Source: Neodontobutis hainanensis (Eukaryota; Chordata; Actinopteri; Gobiiformes; Odontobutidae). From it: 64,000 nt of DNA. A model generated the notes under the pieces. The model was not told the origin of the DNA, made no database searches, and was given only the letters and a program-made list of their open reading frames with translations. A program made the position numbers and the translations under genes. Where the stretch lies: contig JALDNG010000005.1 in the NCBI GenBank assembly GCA_024349245.1, forward strand, positions 17,434,001 through 17,498,000, written 5' to 3'. Positions 22,105 to 34,600 of this stretch are shown piece after piece; within the stretch, counting starts at the first letter, position 1; the number at the start of each line of letters is the position of its first letter.

Positions 22105-22200
22105 GCAGACTGGCAGGCGCCAGCGCGGTGACGTCACCCATTCATCCGAGCCTTGACGCCTGTCAGCCTGGCGCCGCTCGGGCGGTCTCCATGGAGACGT
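22105..22200 (-). promoter_or_regulatory. id1: id1 BMP-responsive enhancer (conserved block)
   Basis: Read in the id1 direction, the block runs CCATGGAGACCGCCCG, GCGGCGCCAG, CTGACAGGCGTC, then ATGAATGGGTGACGTCAC. From memory, the mammalian Id1 BMP-responsive region has the same motifs in the same order: CCATGG-GACCGCCCG, GGCGCCAG, CTGACAG, ATGAATGGGTGACGTCA. It also lies about 1 kb upstream, against 1.2-1.3 kb here. Visible sites: GGCGCC at 22170-22175 and 22116-22121 (SMAD1/5-type), CRE TGACGTCA at 22129-22136, and a GTCTCCATGGAGAC palindrome at 22185-22198 (paired SMAD boxes or RFX-like). BMP responsiveness is inferred from this similarity. Confidence 0.8.
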
Positions 22201-22319
22201 CAAACACTCATTCCCCATTCACCTGCACTGCGCGCGGAGCCTTGAGAGTGAGCCCCCGCGCACCTGCACAGTGCACGGGACACGCGCACACGCACACACG
22301 CGCACGGTGAGAGCCTTTA

Positions 22320-25080
22320 ATAACGACACATTCCTTTACAAAGCCTCTGTCACAGATGTCCCCGCATTCACCTCACGAGCAGCTACATTAAAGTACAAGT
22401 TACTTTGATTTGTTTCTCTTTTTTCTACAAAGACACTTTAAAGATGTAGCCGCCATGTTTAAAGTGTAGCATGTCAACAAGTAGCATTCACTACATACCA
22501 GCATCTTATTAAGTCATTCAAATTTGATGCTATATTTTATCAGTGGGTTTTACAGACACAAATAACATAAAATAATAAACAATAATGGATAATACAACCT
22601 AAAAAATACTAAAATAACATTTTTACATTATATAGTAAGCTGCAAAGATCTGCTGTACAAATAAAACGTTTTGTGCATAAAACCACATTTACTATATTTT
22701 TTCTCATTTGTGTCATTATACAAACAGGTTGCAGTCACTGCACCAAGATGGCTTTAGTTCTTCCTAATAAAAATGTAACAAATGTAAAACATATTTCAAA
22801 ATGTTTTCTGATGTAATTTCAAAGCAGGTTAATATAACATGTTTATAGCATCTGCATGTGCACTTTTGCATTAGGTTAAGTTTTGTATGTATGCATGTAT
22901 CGTTATTATGTATTGAGTGTTCTGGTCTGCACAATCAACTGTTGCAAATAAGTAAGCTGCAAATATTGGGCCACTTCTATTTAGTCATGCTTTGATTATT
23001 TTTCATTTGCATCATTGTAAAGACATAAGAGTCCGTGCTGAGTGGCCATATGTGCAGAGAACATCAGTGGTGCTGTCCTGTAACAAAGTTAACAACCACC
23101 GGGACTGTTTCTTCTCGCTGTTGCAGTAGCCTGTAATTTTTTTTTTTCTTTCTTAAACTTTCTTTTTTCCATCTTTTCTTTTCTGCCCTGTGTCCTAGGT
23201 CGCAGCTGACGGGGCGGAGGGAGGGGAAGGAGGGAGGGAGTAGGGAGGGCCAGTGGGCAGAACAATGGGAGTGCGGTACTGGGATTGTGGGAGAGAATCT
23301 AGGCTGGAGCCACAGTGTCTGGAGCACCCCTCCACTCCCCTCATCCAGCTTTTGTTCCGCTGCAAAAGCTATCAGCACTTCCTACTGACACCAACAATAA
23401 CTCCACACAGCTGGGCCCTTTTTTAGCCTGTTTACAGCACATCAAGGCGACGGGCAGAGGGGAGACACGGGCAAGGAGATGCAGAGGAGGGGAAAGAAAA
23501 GTGAAACATATTAGATCCTGATTGGAGCTGACACAGAGCCGGTGGCCTTTCCCAGAGCCACTGCCCTCTTCTAAACGCAGCCATGGGACCCATTTCCCAC
23601 AGGAGATGTAGGCCTACACATACATACAAGACAGATTAGCAGCCAGTAGTTAGTGTGGGACAGGCCACTGGGGTTAGCAACAGGCTACATCACACAAACA
23701 GCAGAAAGGCCTGGGTTAAGCATTGACACTTAAAGCCCTGTAACTCACAGGTTTAGTCCTGGCCTGGCACTGGGTTTAATGTAGGTATGAATGAGTTTAT
23801 TGCTCGTTAGAGCCATTTCTATTTCAGTTTAGTACAGTTGTAGGCTACTCCTTATCCTGGTCCATGGTTTGGTCCTAGGTTTTGTCCTGCGGTTTAGTTC
23901 CTGGTTAAGGTCATGTTTATTCCTAGTAAAGTCTTGATTTGGATTGATTGATGTTTATTTTGAACAGAACATGATACAATGACAAAGAAACAACAAACAA
24001 ATGGTCAATTCTGTGTTATTCAAAAAGGAGTGGGACTTTTTTTCTGTTGTTGTTGTAGTTGTTGGCCATATTCTTCTTCAGGGTTTACAGTAGATTTACA
24101 CTTGGTTCTGTGATTGTTCTCAATTTAGTCCTGGTCTAGTCCTAGGTTAGTCCCAGTTAAGTAGTGTTTGAGCTCATTTCTACTGGTACAAGTCGGCTCA
24201 GGGCAGCCCAAAGAGGTAGGCTACACAACAAAAGTTATCAGATGTAGATTGTGTTTGAAGCAGGATTTTATAAACTTGGATGAGTTGGTAATGATTAAGA
24301 AAAAAGTAAACCCTGGTGTGTGGTGATGTTAGAGGCTGGAGGTGCATCACTAGTTTATGGTTTAGACCCAGTATAATTGGTACCTGTTTAGTTTAGTTCT
24401 AGTTTAATACTGATGCATGGCTTTAGTTATGTTCTCTTTCACAATTAAAGACACACACATCTCAAATAACCCTTTTCCACCAGTTTAAACCCTGCTGTTC
24501 ATCTGATGACATTTATTGATGCTGTGCATGTCGCAGGACGTCTCTGTAGCTGTAAACAGCAGCTGCACTTGTTAACACTGCCAAAAACTCCTTGAAGTAT
24601 ATTACTATCACAAGGCAACATTTATCTCAGAACGTTGTGTATCTCATCTGTATCCACCGCACCAACTGTTCCCCCAGTAGCTCTTTCTTCTTCTTTTTTT
24701 TTTTTTTTTTACAAAATAAATTGTTCCAAGTGGAAACGTATCAGCTAATACGCCCTCTTTATCTCCACAAAAAATAACTCACCAGAGCAAAGTACAGGAA
24801 GCCACATGGGGAAAAGTTGGTGCACACATTCATTTATGAGGAAATAGGACATTCCAGCAATGCTTTCACACTTGTGCTGCTGTTACGGCTTCAGGGACAA
24901 TGAGCAGCGCCTCGTACTACTTCCTGAACATGAAAGTGAGCAAAAAAAAATACAATAATAGCAGATTAAAATGTGTTCTTAGACAGAGGCCACCACTGTG
25001 CGATTATGACTGATGAAAAGAAACAAAGGAGGGGATCTGATTAGGAACTGGAGAGCTTTTTGCATTTCAACATTTGACAA
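22320..25080. other. intergenic, no gene seen
   Basis: AT-rich sequence upstream of id1. It holds a purine-rich GGGAGG patch near 23.2 kb, a LINE-tail-like fragment near 23.94-24.05 kb, and a diffuse stretch (23.75-24.42 kb) rich in degenerate 'TTTAGTCCTGGT/TAGTCCTAGG' words. Open frames are short and unrecognised. Confidence 0.6.
23936..24046 (-). repeat. LINE 3'-end-like fragment
   Basis: GATTGATTGATGTTTATTTTGAACAGAAC and, later, TATTCAAAAAGGAGTGGGA are the inverted 3' end of a widespread fish non-LTR repeat (GTTCAAAATAAACATCAATCAATC in the sense direction). Identified from memory of the pattern. Confidence 0.5.
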
Positions 25081-25087
25081 TTTTTCA

Positions 25088-25095
<8 letters not shown>

Positions 25096-25149
<54 letters not shown>
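25096..25149. repeat. (CA)n microsatellite, about 27 units
   Basis: Uninterrupted CA dinucleotides preceded by a short CT tract. Several open frames crossing it (threonine/histidine or valine/cysteine runs) are artefacts of the repeat. Confidence 0.95.
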
Positions 25150-25152
<3 letters not shown>

Positions 25153-25584
25153 GGCCATCTGTGGGATTAGTTTCCAGTTCCCAGTCAGGCTCTTCCTGTT
25201 TGCTTGATAATGATCACACCTGTGCACAGGTGTGTGAGTGAGAGAGCGCGGGAGGGGTATGGTGTGGTGTCAGCTACAGAAACATTTAAACAAAACCACA
25301 ATGTCACATCTCTCTGCAGCTGTCTCCTGATGATTGACTGCTGGCACTCGTCGTGAAAGTGGCATTTTACAGATTGTAATGTCCCGCATGTTAGGATCAG
25401 TCAATATAACTCTGTTAAAATGACAAATGATCGCACTTGCACTGTAGAAAGAAGGAAACCAATATTTTACATTTTAGGGGGTTACCCTCTAAGCACTTCA
25501 GTCAGTAGGTGTTGTATAATATCTTTTAAACCAGAGTCAGAAATTGCTTCTGGTGAGAGGCTGGCTACCATTGACTCCCATCTA

Positions 25585-26277
25585 CACTCACCTAAAGGAT
25601 TATTAGGAACACCTGTTCAGTTTCTCATTAATGCAAGAATCTAATCAATCAATCACATGGCAGTTGCTCCAGTGCATTTAGGGGTGTGGTCCTGGTCAAG
25701 ACAATCTCCTGAACTCCAAACTGAACGTCAGAACGGGAAAGAAAGGTGATTTAAGTCATTTTGAGCGTGGCATGGTTGTTGATGCCAAAGGAGCCGGTCT
25801 GAGTATTTCACAATCTGCTCAGTTACTGGGATTTTCACGCACAACCATTTCTAGGGTTTACAAAGAATGGAGTGAAAAGGGAAAAACATCCAGTATGTGG
25901 CAGTCTTGTGTGCGAATGCCGTGTTGATGCTAGAGGTCAGAGGAGAATGGGCCGACTGATTCAAGCTGATAGAAGAGCAACTTTGACTGAAATAACCACT
26001 CGTTACAATCGAGGGATCCAGCAAAGCATTTGTGAAGCACAACCTTGAGGCGAATGGGCTACAACAGCAGAAGACCCCACCACCCACAGTCACCAGATCT
26101 CAACCCAATAGAGAATCTTTGGGATGTGGTGGAATGGGAGCTTCGTGACCTGGATGTGCATCCCACAAATCTCCATCAACTGCAAGATGCTATCCTGTCA
26201 ATATGGGCCAACATTTCTAAAGAATGCGTTCAGCACCTTGTTGAATCAATGCCACATAGAATTATGTTAAACAGAGT
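25585..26277 (+). mobile_element. Tc1-like transposon, internally deleted
   Basis: After a TA the element begins CACTCACCTAAAGGATTATTAGGAACACC, a Tc1-like fish inverted-repeat pattern. Plus-strand coding traces follow: the helix-turn-helix part (GAGLSISQSAQLLGFSRTTIS-like in broken frames), then PQSPDLNPIENLWDVVEWELRD near 26.08-26.15 kb, the block around the last catalytic Glu of DD34E transposases. The central part with the two catalytic Asp residues is missing: sequence jumps near 26081 from the 'GYNSRRPHH' region to 'PQSPDLN'. The right inverted repeat is absent; a SINE/LINE-tail-like fragment abuts at about 26277. Inactive. Confidence 0.85.
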
Positions 26278-26400
26278 CCATTATTCATTCCCTCCACAGT
26301 CACACACTGGTGGTCGAAACGTGGCAACCATTTAGCACCTACGGCGACTCTGACCTCCAAACACACGCACACATTCATACACCAGAGCCACTGTAACCTT
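26278..26400. repeat. SINE/LINE-tail-like fragment joined to the Tc1 remnant
   Basis: TCCATTATTCATTCCCTCCACAGTCACAC, GTGGCAACCATTTAGCACCTACGGC and CACACATTCATACACCAG repeat the block order of the 12.5-kb copy in the same orientation. Confidence 0.65.
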
Positions 26401-26449
26401 TTGTTCACTGGCCACTTACTCTTTACACTGTCCACAAAGTTAAACATAC

Positions 26450-28080
26450 AACACTGTTCAATGTCAAATCTCTAGCACTGATAAGGCTAATGAGAAAACA
26501 GTGATTTAGGATAAATAAAATTCCACAAATATTTGTTAGTATAAAATCCAACGCATAGCGGTTAGCCGGGGAGATAATAGTAACAATCAAGCCAATGTGA
26601 TCATATTTTACATCGTCATATGACAATGCAGGGGGCTGCAATGAAATTAAATTACAACCTCAGCTGTATAAGCATATGTTTGTGGTTGTGTGAAGTAAGA
26701 TTACACTGTTGGTGTAAATGAATCTCCAAACGCAACAGATTAATTTTATTTGGGGGAAATGCATTGCTGTGTCAATGCCGTCAGTGTCTTTGACTAATAG
26801 TTCAGGAAGATGGGTGAATCTAAACTAATTTTCTAATCTTCTTCATCACTGTCTCTATAGATTATAACCATTATTTCTTGTGAGTATGCCATTTTCTTTA
26901 CTGTATCAATGCTACGGCTGTAAATTGTTCTATATAAATGATACACAAGCCTTGGAGTAATATAAAATGCAACACAATACTACAAGTTTCATCTTATTTT
27001 CAGCCTGTTGTATGCTGTAGAAAGACAGAGCTGCATCAGGTAAAGTTAAAATTCTTGATGGTCACATGAATCACACAGCCTTCAAACTGTTCTGGGAAAT
27101 TCTTGGCACAAGGTTTTCACCAGATGACTCCACAGCTATCAGTTGACGCTGAACGGCAGTAATGAATAGATATTAAGTAAGTGCTCACGACTAAGTCAAC
27201 TCTTAAGTACAGGTGGGTGACAACGAGGGAGTGATTTAGGACATGTCCTTCTCCAGCAGTCAGTGGAGCTTTACAGCTACACAGTCAGGCAGCAGCAGTC
27301 AGCGTCACTGACAGATGCTGATGAGGCGTTTAAGTGACAGTTATACTTTTTTGCTGTTCCCCTCAGGAATGCTTTGGGGGAGTATTTTGAAATATGTTGA
27401 TTTTGTGTCTGTGTTTGTGTCTGTGTTTGTGTCTGAGCTGTGTTTTGTGTGCCCCGGCGTGGCCTGGCACCTCCCTGGGCTGCCCGGTCTTCTGTAATGA
27501 CTGAGGGCCCGTGGTTGGGAGTCACTTCCTGTGGGAGTCCTGGTTCAGTGATGTGTCATCAGAAGAGGAGACTGGCTGGAGCCGGGCTGCCTGTGGCTGT
27601 TGTTTTTTGTGTGCAGGCAGGCGGGCAGCAGACTTGTGGATGGTTGCCCTCTGCTCTGAGCCAGGAGCAGGTTGGAGGAACACTAGCTCCATCTGATATG
27701 TGATGTGCGGTCGACTCTTAGGAAGTAACCTCTCTTTTGGTAATAATGTGGCGTCAGAATTGAGCGTGGATTTCTTAAATATGAAGCTTCGAACTTGGGG
27801 ATATTTATAGAAGTGGCTGTTGGAGAGACTATATTTACCCTGGATCTGTTTAAATGAACACAAGGAATACCCCACAAACAAATCACACATTATGGCCAAC
27901 TTGTTTTATGCACCTTTATGTAGTGCAATGCACTCAATTCAAAAAGTATAGTAATGTCAAGTTCACTGTGTTTTCTCTCAAAATGTGGTGCCAACATAAA
28001 CCTGTGAGTCAAAAAACTCACAGGTGGTTGCATGTCATTCAGTGTAAAAACATTAGACAACAGAGATAGGTACAGTATAT
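26450..28080. other. intergenic, no gene seen
   Basis: AT-rich with no recognised repeat body. A 12-bp tandem (GTGTCTGTGTTT, about three copies) lies near 27403-27437. Open frames up to 125 codons on the minus strand (27522-27899) lack any domain or homologous pattern I recognise. Confidence 0.55.
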
Positions 28081-28089
28081 CTTATTTAT

Positions 28090-28615
28090 CCGCAAAGGTA
28101 AAATTCACTTGCCACCGCAGGACTTTGGACAGGTGTTCTTCCGGATGAATCCGTGTTTAAACTGTACAGGGCAGATGGTGTTGTGTGGGTGAGCGGTTTG
28201 CTGGTGTCAATATTGTGGATTGAGTGGCCCGTGGTGGCGGTGAGGTTATGGTTTGGGCAGGTGTATGTTATGGACAACGAACACAGGTGCATTTTATTGA
28301 TGTCATTTTGAATGACGAGATCCTGAGGCCCATTGTTGTGCCATTCATTCACGGCCATCACCTCATGTTGCAGCGTGCTAATGCATAGCCCCATGTTGCA
28401 AGAATCTGTACACAATTCCTGGAAGCTGAAGACATCCCGGTTCTTCCATGGCTAGCATACTCAACAGACAAGTCACCCATTGAGCATGTTTGGGATGCTC
28501 TGGATCGGTGTATACAACAGCATGTTCCAGGTCCTGCTAATATCCAGCAACTTCGCACAGCCACTGAAGAGGAGTGGACCAACCTTCCACAAGTGTTCAA
28601 TTTTTGTTCAGTATA
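28090..28615 (+). pseudogene. Tc1-like transposase relic, C-terminal half
   Basis: Across changing plus-strand frames one reads VVAVRLWFG, a LQRANA-like word, EDIPVLPW, SPIEHVWDALDRCIQQH and LRTATEEEWTNLPQ. This is the order of the C-terminal half of a Tc1-family DDE transposase, with the IEHVWD block holding the last acidic residue region. Stops and frameshifts interrupt it throughout, and it differs from the 25.6-kb element, so it is a second Tc1 lineage. No inverted repeats seen. Confidence 0.75.
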
Positions 28616-28619
28616 GTTG

Positions 28620-31600
28620 GCTTTTACGTGTATTTACGTATATTTGTTGCAAGCATTTTATTAAAATAATAGTAAATTAAATATTTACAGCAGGGGGTAC
28701 AAGGGGCAGAGGTTTACAGTCCACTGATTGGTCCAAAGAGAATCATCATCAAATAGATTCCATCCTGTTAGGTACCATGTCAAGTCTGGAAGATATTATG
28801 TAATCTGCCCCCCAATGTATGGTCTAAATAATTTAATATAGGTCTAAAATTTGCTACGCTGAAATGATGTAAACATAACAGAATTGCGAAGCTTGCGTAA
28901 AAGAAATCTTTTCACAAAAGCCCCACAGGTGTCCTCTGTTGTTGGTCCTTGGGGAACACATCCTCAGAAGGCACAGTTCGGGATTACACGGACACCTGTC
29001 AATCAAATTCACCACATGCAGTGTTTATTCCAACACAACACTTTGCTCTCCAGCTGGGGTGGAAAAATGTCTATTTCACTTTAAAAGTTTGGTTTTATTA
29101 GATTTTTTTCTCAGAGCTGTGGTTATGGTGGTGCAAGTTGTTGTGGTGCTGCACTGCACTTGAAAAGAAAAATCCAAGAGTTACTCACTTCATATCAGTG
29201 TTCATTGACCAGCCTTACCCCCCTCTCCACCCCATCACCATCTCCCTCCGCCTGGTTCCCACACACATTATCAAAGCCCTTTAATGGCTTCTAATTAGCT
29301 CCCCATCTGCTGGTGACAGCGCACTGGTGGCATGCTAAAGCACCCATTGAGCGCATAGGCATTGTGCGCTGGAATACTTTCCACTCCAGTGGCAATTGCC
29401 TGGAGAGAGAGCTTTAGTTGCGTTGTATGGTGGTGGTGGGGGTGATCGAGGTGGAGCTGGGTGAGGAGGGGTGAGGGCTGGCCAGTGTCTTCTATGGTCA
29501 GGGGTTTGGGGGAGGGCATAGACAATAGGAGACAGTGTTACGGCTTGTTGCAAATCTAATAACGCCCAAGTCCCTTTTCTGTCCACTGGCCTTCGTCCCC
29601 CGCCACAACAGCACTGCCAACAGCAGCAGCAGAAGAAACTATTTCTCAGGCCCACTACACCCCTCCTTTGACTTCTGTCACAATCAACAGTTCAGCTGTG
29701 ACTTCACACGCTGGATGGTCAGGCTCTTCCCGCTCAAACGAAACTATAGTCACGCAACCTGATGACATGAACATTGTCCCAGGTCCCATGACTCCAGTCC
29801 CCTCTTTGACAACACAATGGCCACTCAGAGTCTTTTCTTACTTTCTTTTCTCTAGGTCATCTGTTCAGTCTTTTGTGTTTTGATTAATATATTACCTGTA
29901 CTTCAGGAATGTGAACAGGTGCTGTAAATGGGGCAAGAAAAGATTCACCTGAAAAGAATGAGCCGTTAAATATTTAGTTGCATAAGTATTGTATTGTTTA
30001 CCTCACATACCATGTGCACATTAATACATCCTAGACTGTACTGTTCATACAAGCACCTCTATGTAGCCACATAATTCCGCCTGTTTGAAGTTGGAACAGT
30101 GAAGACGTGGGAAAAGATCATGATGTTTTGCACTACTGATTATATTTGTAACTTGAGAAAGGAAAAATATGATCCATGGCAAAACACACAATCAACAATA
30201 TTACCACTCTTAAGCACTCAATACCTTTTCTGGCACAGTCTCTGTCACCGCAGGCTTTGACTTGACATATTCACAAGCCAGATGAGTTAACTCAGACTTT
30301 CTGCTCAAACTAGGAACACAACCTGTTGAGGTGCATTATCCCAAAGAGCCCTCTGGCTGTAGTCCCTCTTAGATGAGACAATAGAAACTGTAAATGGAGC
30401 CTAATGAGGCCTCTTCGTTAAGAGAACCTGTCAATGTTACATTGTGGTCTGTTTGTATCATCCTTAGGACCTTCTTGTGTAGGGGACTTCCAGCCGGGCC
30501 CCTACTCTCTGGTAGCAGAAGGGCAGACCAGCTGTTCTCAGCTGGTAGCCACTAGATGTCTATGGGAGACAGGCCTGAGTGCTGCTGGCCAGCTGCCCCC
30601 CACTGCTGCTGCTCAGAGCAGGAGAACAAACAAATAACTGCCACCACTGCTTCTGGGAAACAGGCGAATATAATACTCACTCTGTCCTTCACTGGTTGCT
30701 GTGTTTGAAATGGTATGAATAAAATTTAAACTCAAACATGTATTTACATTTACCACACTATCACATGTTAACAACAGATCCATTTACATGAGACATTATC
30801 TGAAAGGCACATATCCACTGTGGCAACAAAAGCAGTAGTATTTCCTATTCAGTGACTGTATATAAGTGCAATATTTAAAAAATGTAAATAAGACAGTTTA
30901 AAAGCAGCAAAACAAACAAACAAAAAAAACATTATATTTCAAATACCAGGCTGATCCGTGAATAACAGCGTAATATTGATTTGAGCATTTGTAGCTTGTA
31001 GCCTTTAGCCGCTGTAAATTGTATAAACCTCCCCACACACTGACAGCACACACATGTAGTCAGTCAGTTGCTATTTTGCAATTTTTTATATCATTGAAAA
31101 TGTTTTGCAGCTAAACTTCTACTGCCAACACACATGTGCCCCCACACACTGAAAAAGGCTCTTCTGTTCATTGCATTATAAACCTAAACCTGAGTTGTAA
31201 TGTATTCTCTGCACACCTGAAATGTCCATAGGTGTGTAGGAGGGATAGTTCATATCTCATTCATCTGAATGTATGTGACTGCACGCAGATGTGTTCTGGT
31301 AAAGTCACTCTTTCTGTTGCACTGCATTTTTAAAGGTCTCAGTTTTCAGTCACCTCATGTACATCACGTAAAGCAGGTTAGAGTCATGTCAGGCTCCAGC
31401 TACCACAGAGAGGAACACCATAGTCTGCTTGTGTTGGCCTGGATTTTATCTGCACGTTTGGGAGACTTAACCCCTACATCACAGAGACCACACTTACTCT
31501 CTGCATCATAGTTTATTGGAAATGTGATCATCTTGACCTTTCAGCTCCATGCATAGGTCCTTTTACAGTTATAAACACATTTGAAAAAATTGTGCTGGAG

Positions 31601-34600
31601 CGTGGGAACTTTCCAGCACACCTGCATTTAGGGTTAGATAAGCTAATGTTGTATTTACACAGTACTAGATGACTTAGTGTTAATCATTCAAACCTGTTCC
31701 ATTTTAACAAGGTAACTAACCTTATTGGCCTTATTTCCAAATGATCATTTCTGGATTGATAGGGTCAACATAGTGACAAAGGGTCTCTGTGTGACACAAA
31801 AGGTGATGTCCCACTTTGTTCTTCTTTTCTTTCTTTTTTTTTTGTCAATGCACAGTCAACACTCACAGGTGGGGCATTTCTTCAGCAGGTTACACAACCA
31901 GAGCAATAAACTGGGAGGGCAACATTTTATTGCGCAGTTTTAATACTGAAGGTTTTACAAACTTTAAGCAGTATTTGGAGATGAGTAATAGATTCAAAGT
32001 ACAGTTTCGGATTGGCCTTTTTTGGAATCCGGCTGAGGAGGTTTCTGTTTGGCTGCAGCTGGGGCTCTGCTTTCGTGTAAACTGGGAAGCCGGCGTTCTC
32101 TCTGGAAATGGTGGCGTCATATGCACAACACAAATGAAACCCACCCCCTAGTGGTCTGTGCTACTCCAAGGATGGCTTGTGTCAACGCGGGTCATGTCAA
32201 TAACATTACTGTAGGAACACAAATCAGCAGTCCAGTAGTATGTCCGATGTGGAATCAAAAAGAACTTTCTTGGTGCCTTTTAAAATACATGTAAAATCTA
32301 TAGATATTAAAGTTCCCACAGGAAATGGCACATATTCAGTATTTATTTGATTTATTATGCACACAATGAAATTCCTTCTACTTATTCTCTGTAGGTCGAC
32401 AGTGTGTTCCCATAAAGTGTTGATTTGATAAAGTAGAACTGCATGCCAAAAAAAAGTAAATTTTCTCAGAAATCTGGTTGCAAATTGACATTTTGTTCAT
32501 AATTAGAACAACTTCGACCTAAATAATTTAGTTTATTTAAAGTCAAATGAGTTTCACTGTGCTCATGTGTACTGTATTGAAGTATTTATTTATTCATTCA
32601 TTGACTCATTCCTCAAGAAATTGTTTAAAACTCACTACACCAACTATCTACATAATACTATAATAATATTTTAAGATTCTAATTCAAACAATTAAACAAT
32701 ATACACTTCAGAATTTATACAATAACTTATTAGCATTAGTTGATTATTGACCGTTTTCAGAGTTTAAAATTCTTAAATAAAAAGCTCATGTAAAATTACA
32801 CAAATTAAATACTTCAGAATTTCAATATCTCTCAATATATCTAAATTGTTTACTCGCTGTGTCATTGTTAATTACATATGTATTAATTCTTTATTACTGC
32901 TTAATAGTGTGTGCTTATTGTGTGGGCCTCAGTATTTATTAAACTGTGCATAGAGCCATTGTTATAAAATCCAAACACTACAAGTCTGGTCTTAGTCTTT
33001 AACTTATGAGTCATTTTGAAGGCTTAGCATTATAGGGAAGAGGAGGGAGTTGGACAGATAACTTTAAAAATAAGATAATAAATTTAGTCACAAGAATGAC
33101 ACATAAACCAGCTGTGGATTTGCAAGTCCAAGATGTCACAGAGACCTTTAAAAAGGGGTCTTAAGATCATTCTCAAGTATCAAACTTATTCTGGTGTTTT
33201 TCTGATTCCATGGAAACTGAACGCAGCACTTTTGAAATGACAAGCAAATCCCTGTATGTGCCAGACAAATGGTCCGTCACCTGACCTTTCTCTCCCTGCG
33301 CACATCCCCACAGCTGCACAGTGGCGTCCAGTCAGCACGGCCAGGGGACACGGGAGCCAAAGCCCCCAAAGACAGAGTGCGGACAGTGGCAGCTGGGGGA
33401 CTGACAAAGCCCTATTCAGACGGCCCAGGCCTGGGGACAATGGCCATGGCCAGGCTGAGCTCTCTCCTCCACTCTTCTACCCCAAGATTAATACTTCAGA
33501 TGGGCTTCCCGGTGGCAGGCAGGGCTAAAAGGAAGGAGCGCTCCTGTTTGTCCCTGGGCATTGTGCGAGTCGCCTGAGAACCAACGTCCTGGATGGGCCT
33601 TGACAAATGAGAGCAGCCCATTGACAGTGAACAGATTGGGCTTGACACTTTTGTTTTGATTGTGGAGCGGGTATAATCAAGTTATTCGGGGCCTGGGCAA
33701 GTTTTTGTTTCTCTTTGCCGTCACTCTTGACATTAAAGTCCCACCTTAACAGTCCCAGGCTGTGATCTGAGCACGCTCAAGTTTCCACCTCTTGTTTGTC
33801 GGACCTGTATAGAGGGCACAACAGCCAAGAGGAAGTTAATTTAGTTGGGTGTGGGAATCTCTCTGTCTATTCTTGTGGGGCACAGAAGGCAGCACAGGTG
33901 CGACAGGTGTAGGTGTGTGTGTTCGTGTCACGGTCAATAGCGCTACAGCAGAGTTATTGTTAATCTTTTCTATGCAGACGTCCCCCAAAACGCCTGACCT
34001 GAATAATGTGTTAAAAGACGCAGCAGGAGCCAGGGCACCACAGTAACCAGAGACCCTGTGAGGTAAAGGTGGCTGTGAGTGGCAGGGAGGAGGGTGGAAC
34101 TGTTCGAGAGCCACACAGGTGTTTAGCCCCCAGCAAGGCAGAATTTCAGGTTAAATGGTAGGAACGCCGCCCCACCCTTTGCTGCGGGAACTGGAGGTGG
34201 CCGCAGAGCTCGCAGCAGCAGCGTCACACCTGCACACCTGTGCCGACACTGCCTGTGTTGTTTGTTATGATAAGAGTATCGTATGATTTTTTTTTTGCAC
34301 AACAGGAAATATACTGGATCTGGCTGAAGGCAAATAGCTACCCAATGTGATAAAACAAACTTTCCAGTTCTATTTTTGAAACAGTAAGGTTGATAATATA
34401 ATCTCACTCCAGTAGATTCAATTATTACTTGAATCACTTATCTGGTACTAGATAGTTTAGGGTTATTATGCTATTCTGTTACTTGCAATAGAAAGTTGTT
34501 TGCATGTAAGAAGAAGTAGACAGGATGTTTCTTCTATTAGTGCATTTGTGAATATGTTGCATGTGGGTATTATTGCTTATATACATGTATTTATGTAAAA

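Noticed and set aside
24979..25227. Open frames with Thr-His or Val-Cys runs
   Set aside because: Products of the (CA)n microsatellite read in each frame.
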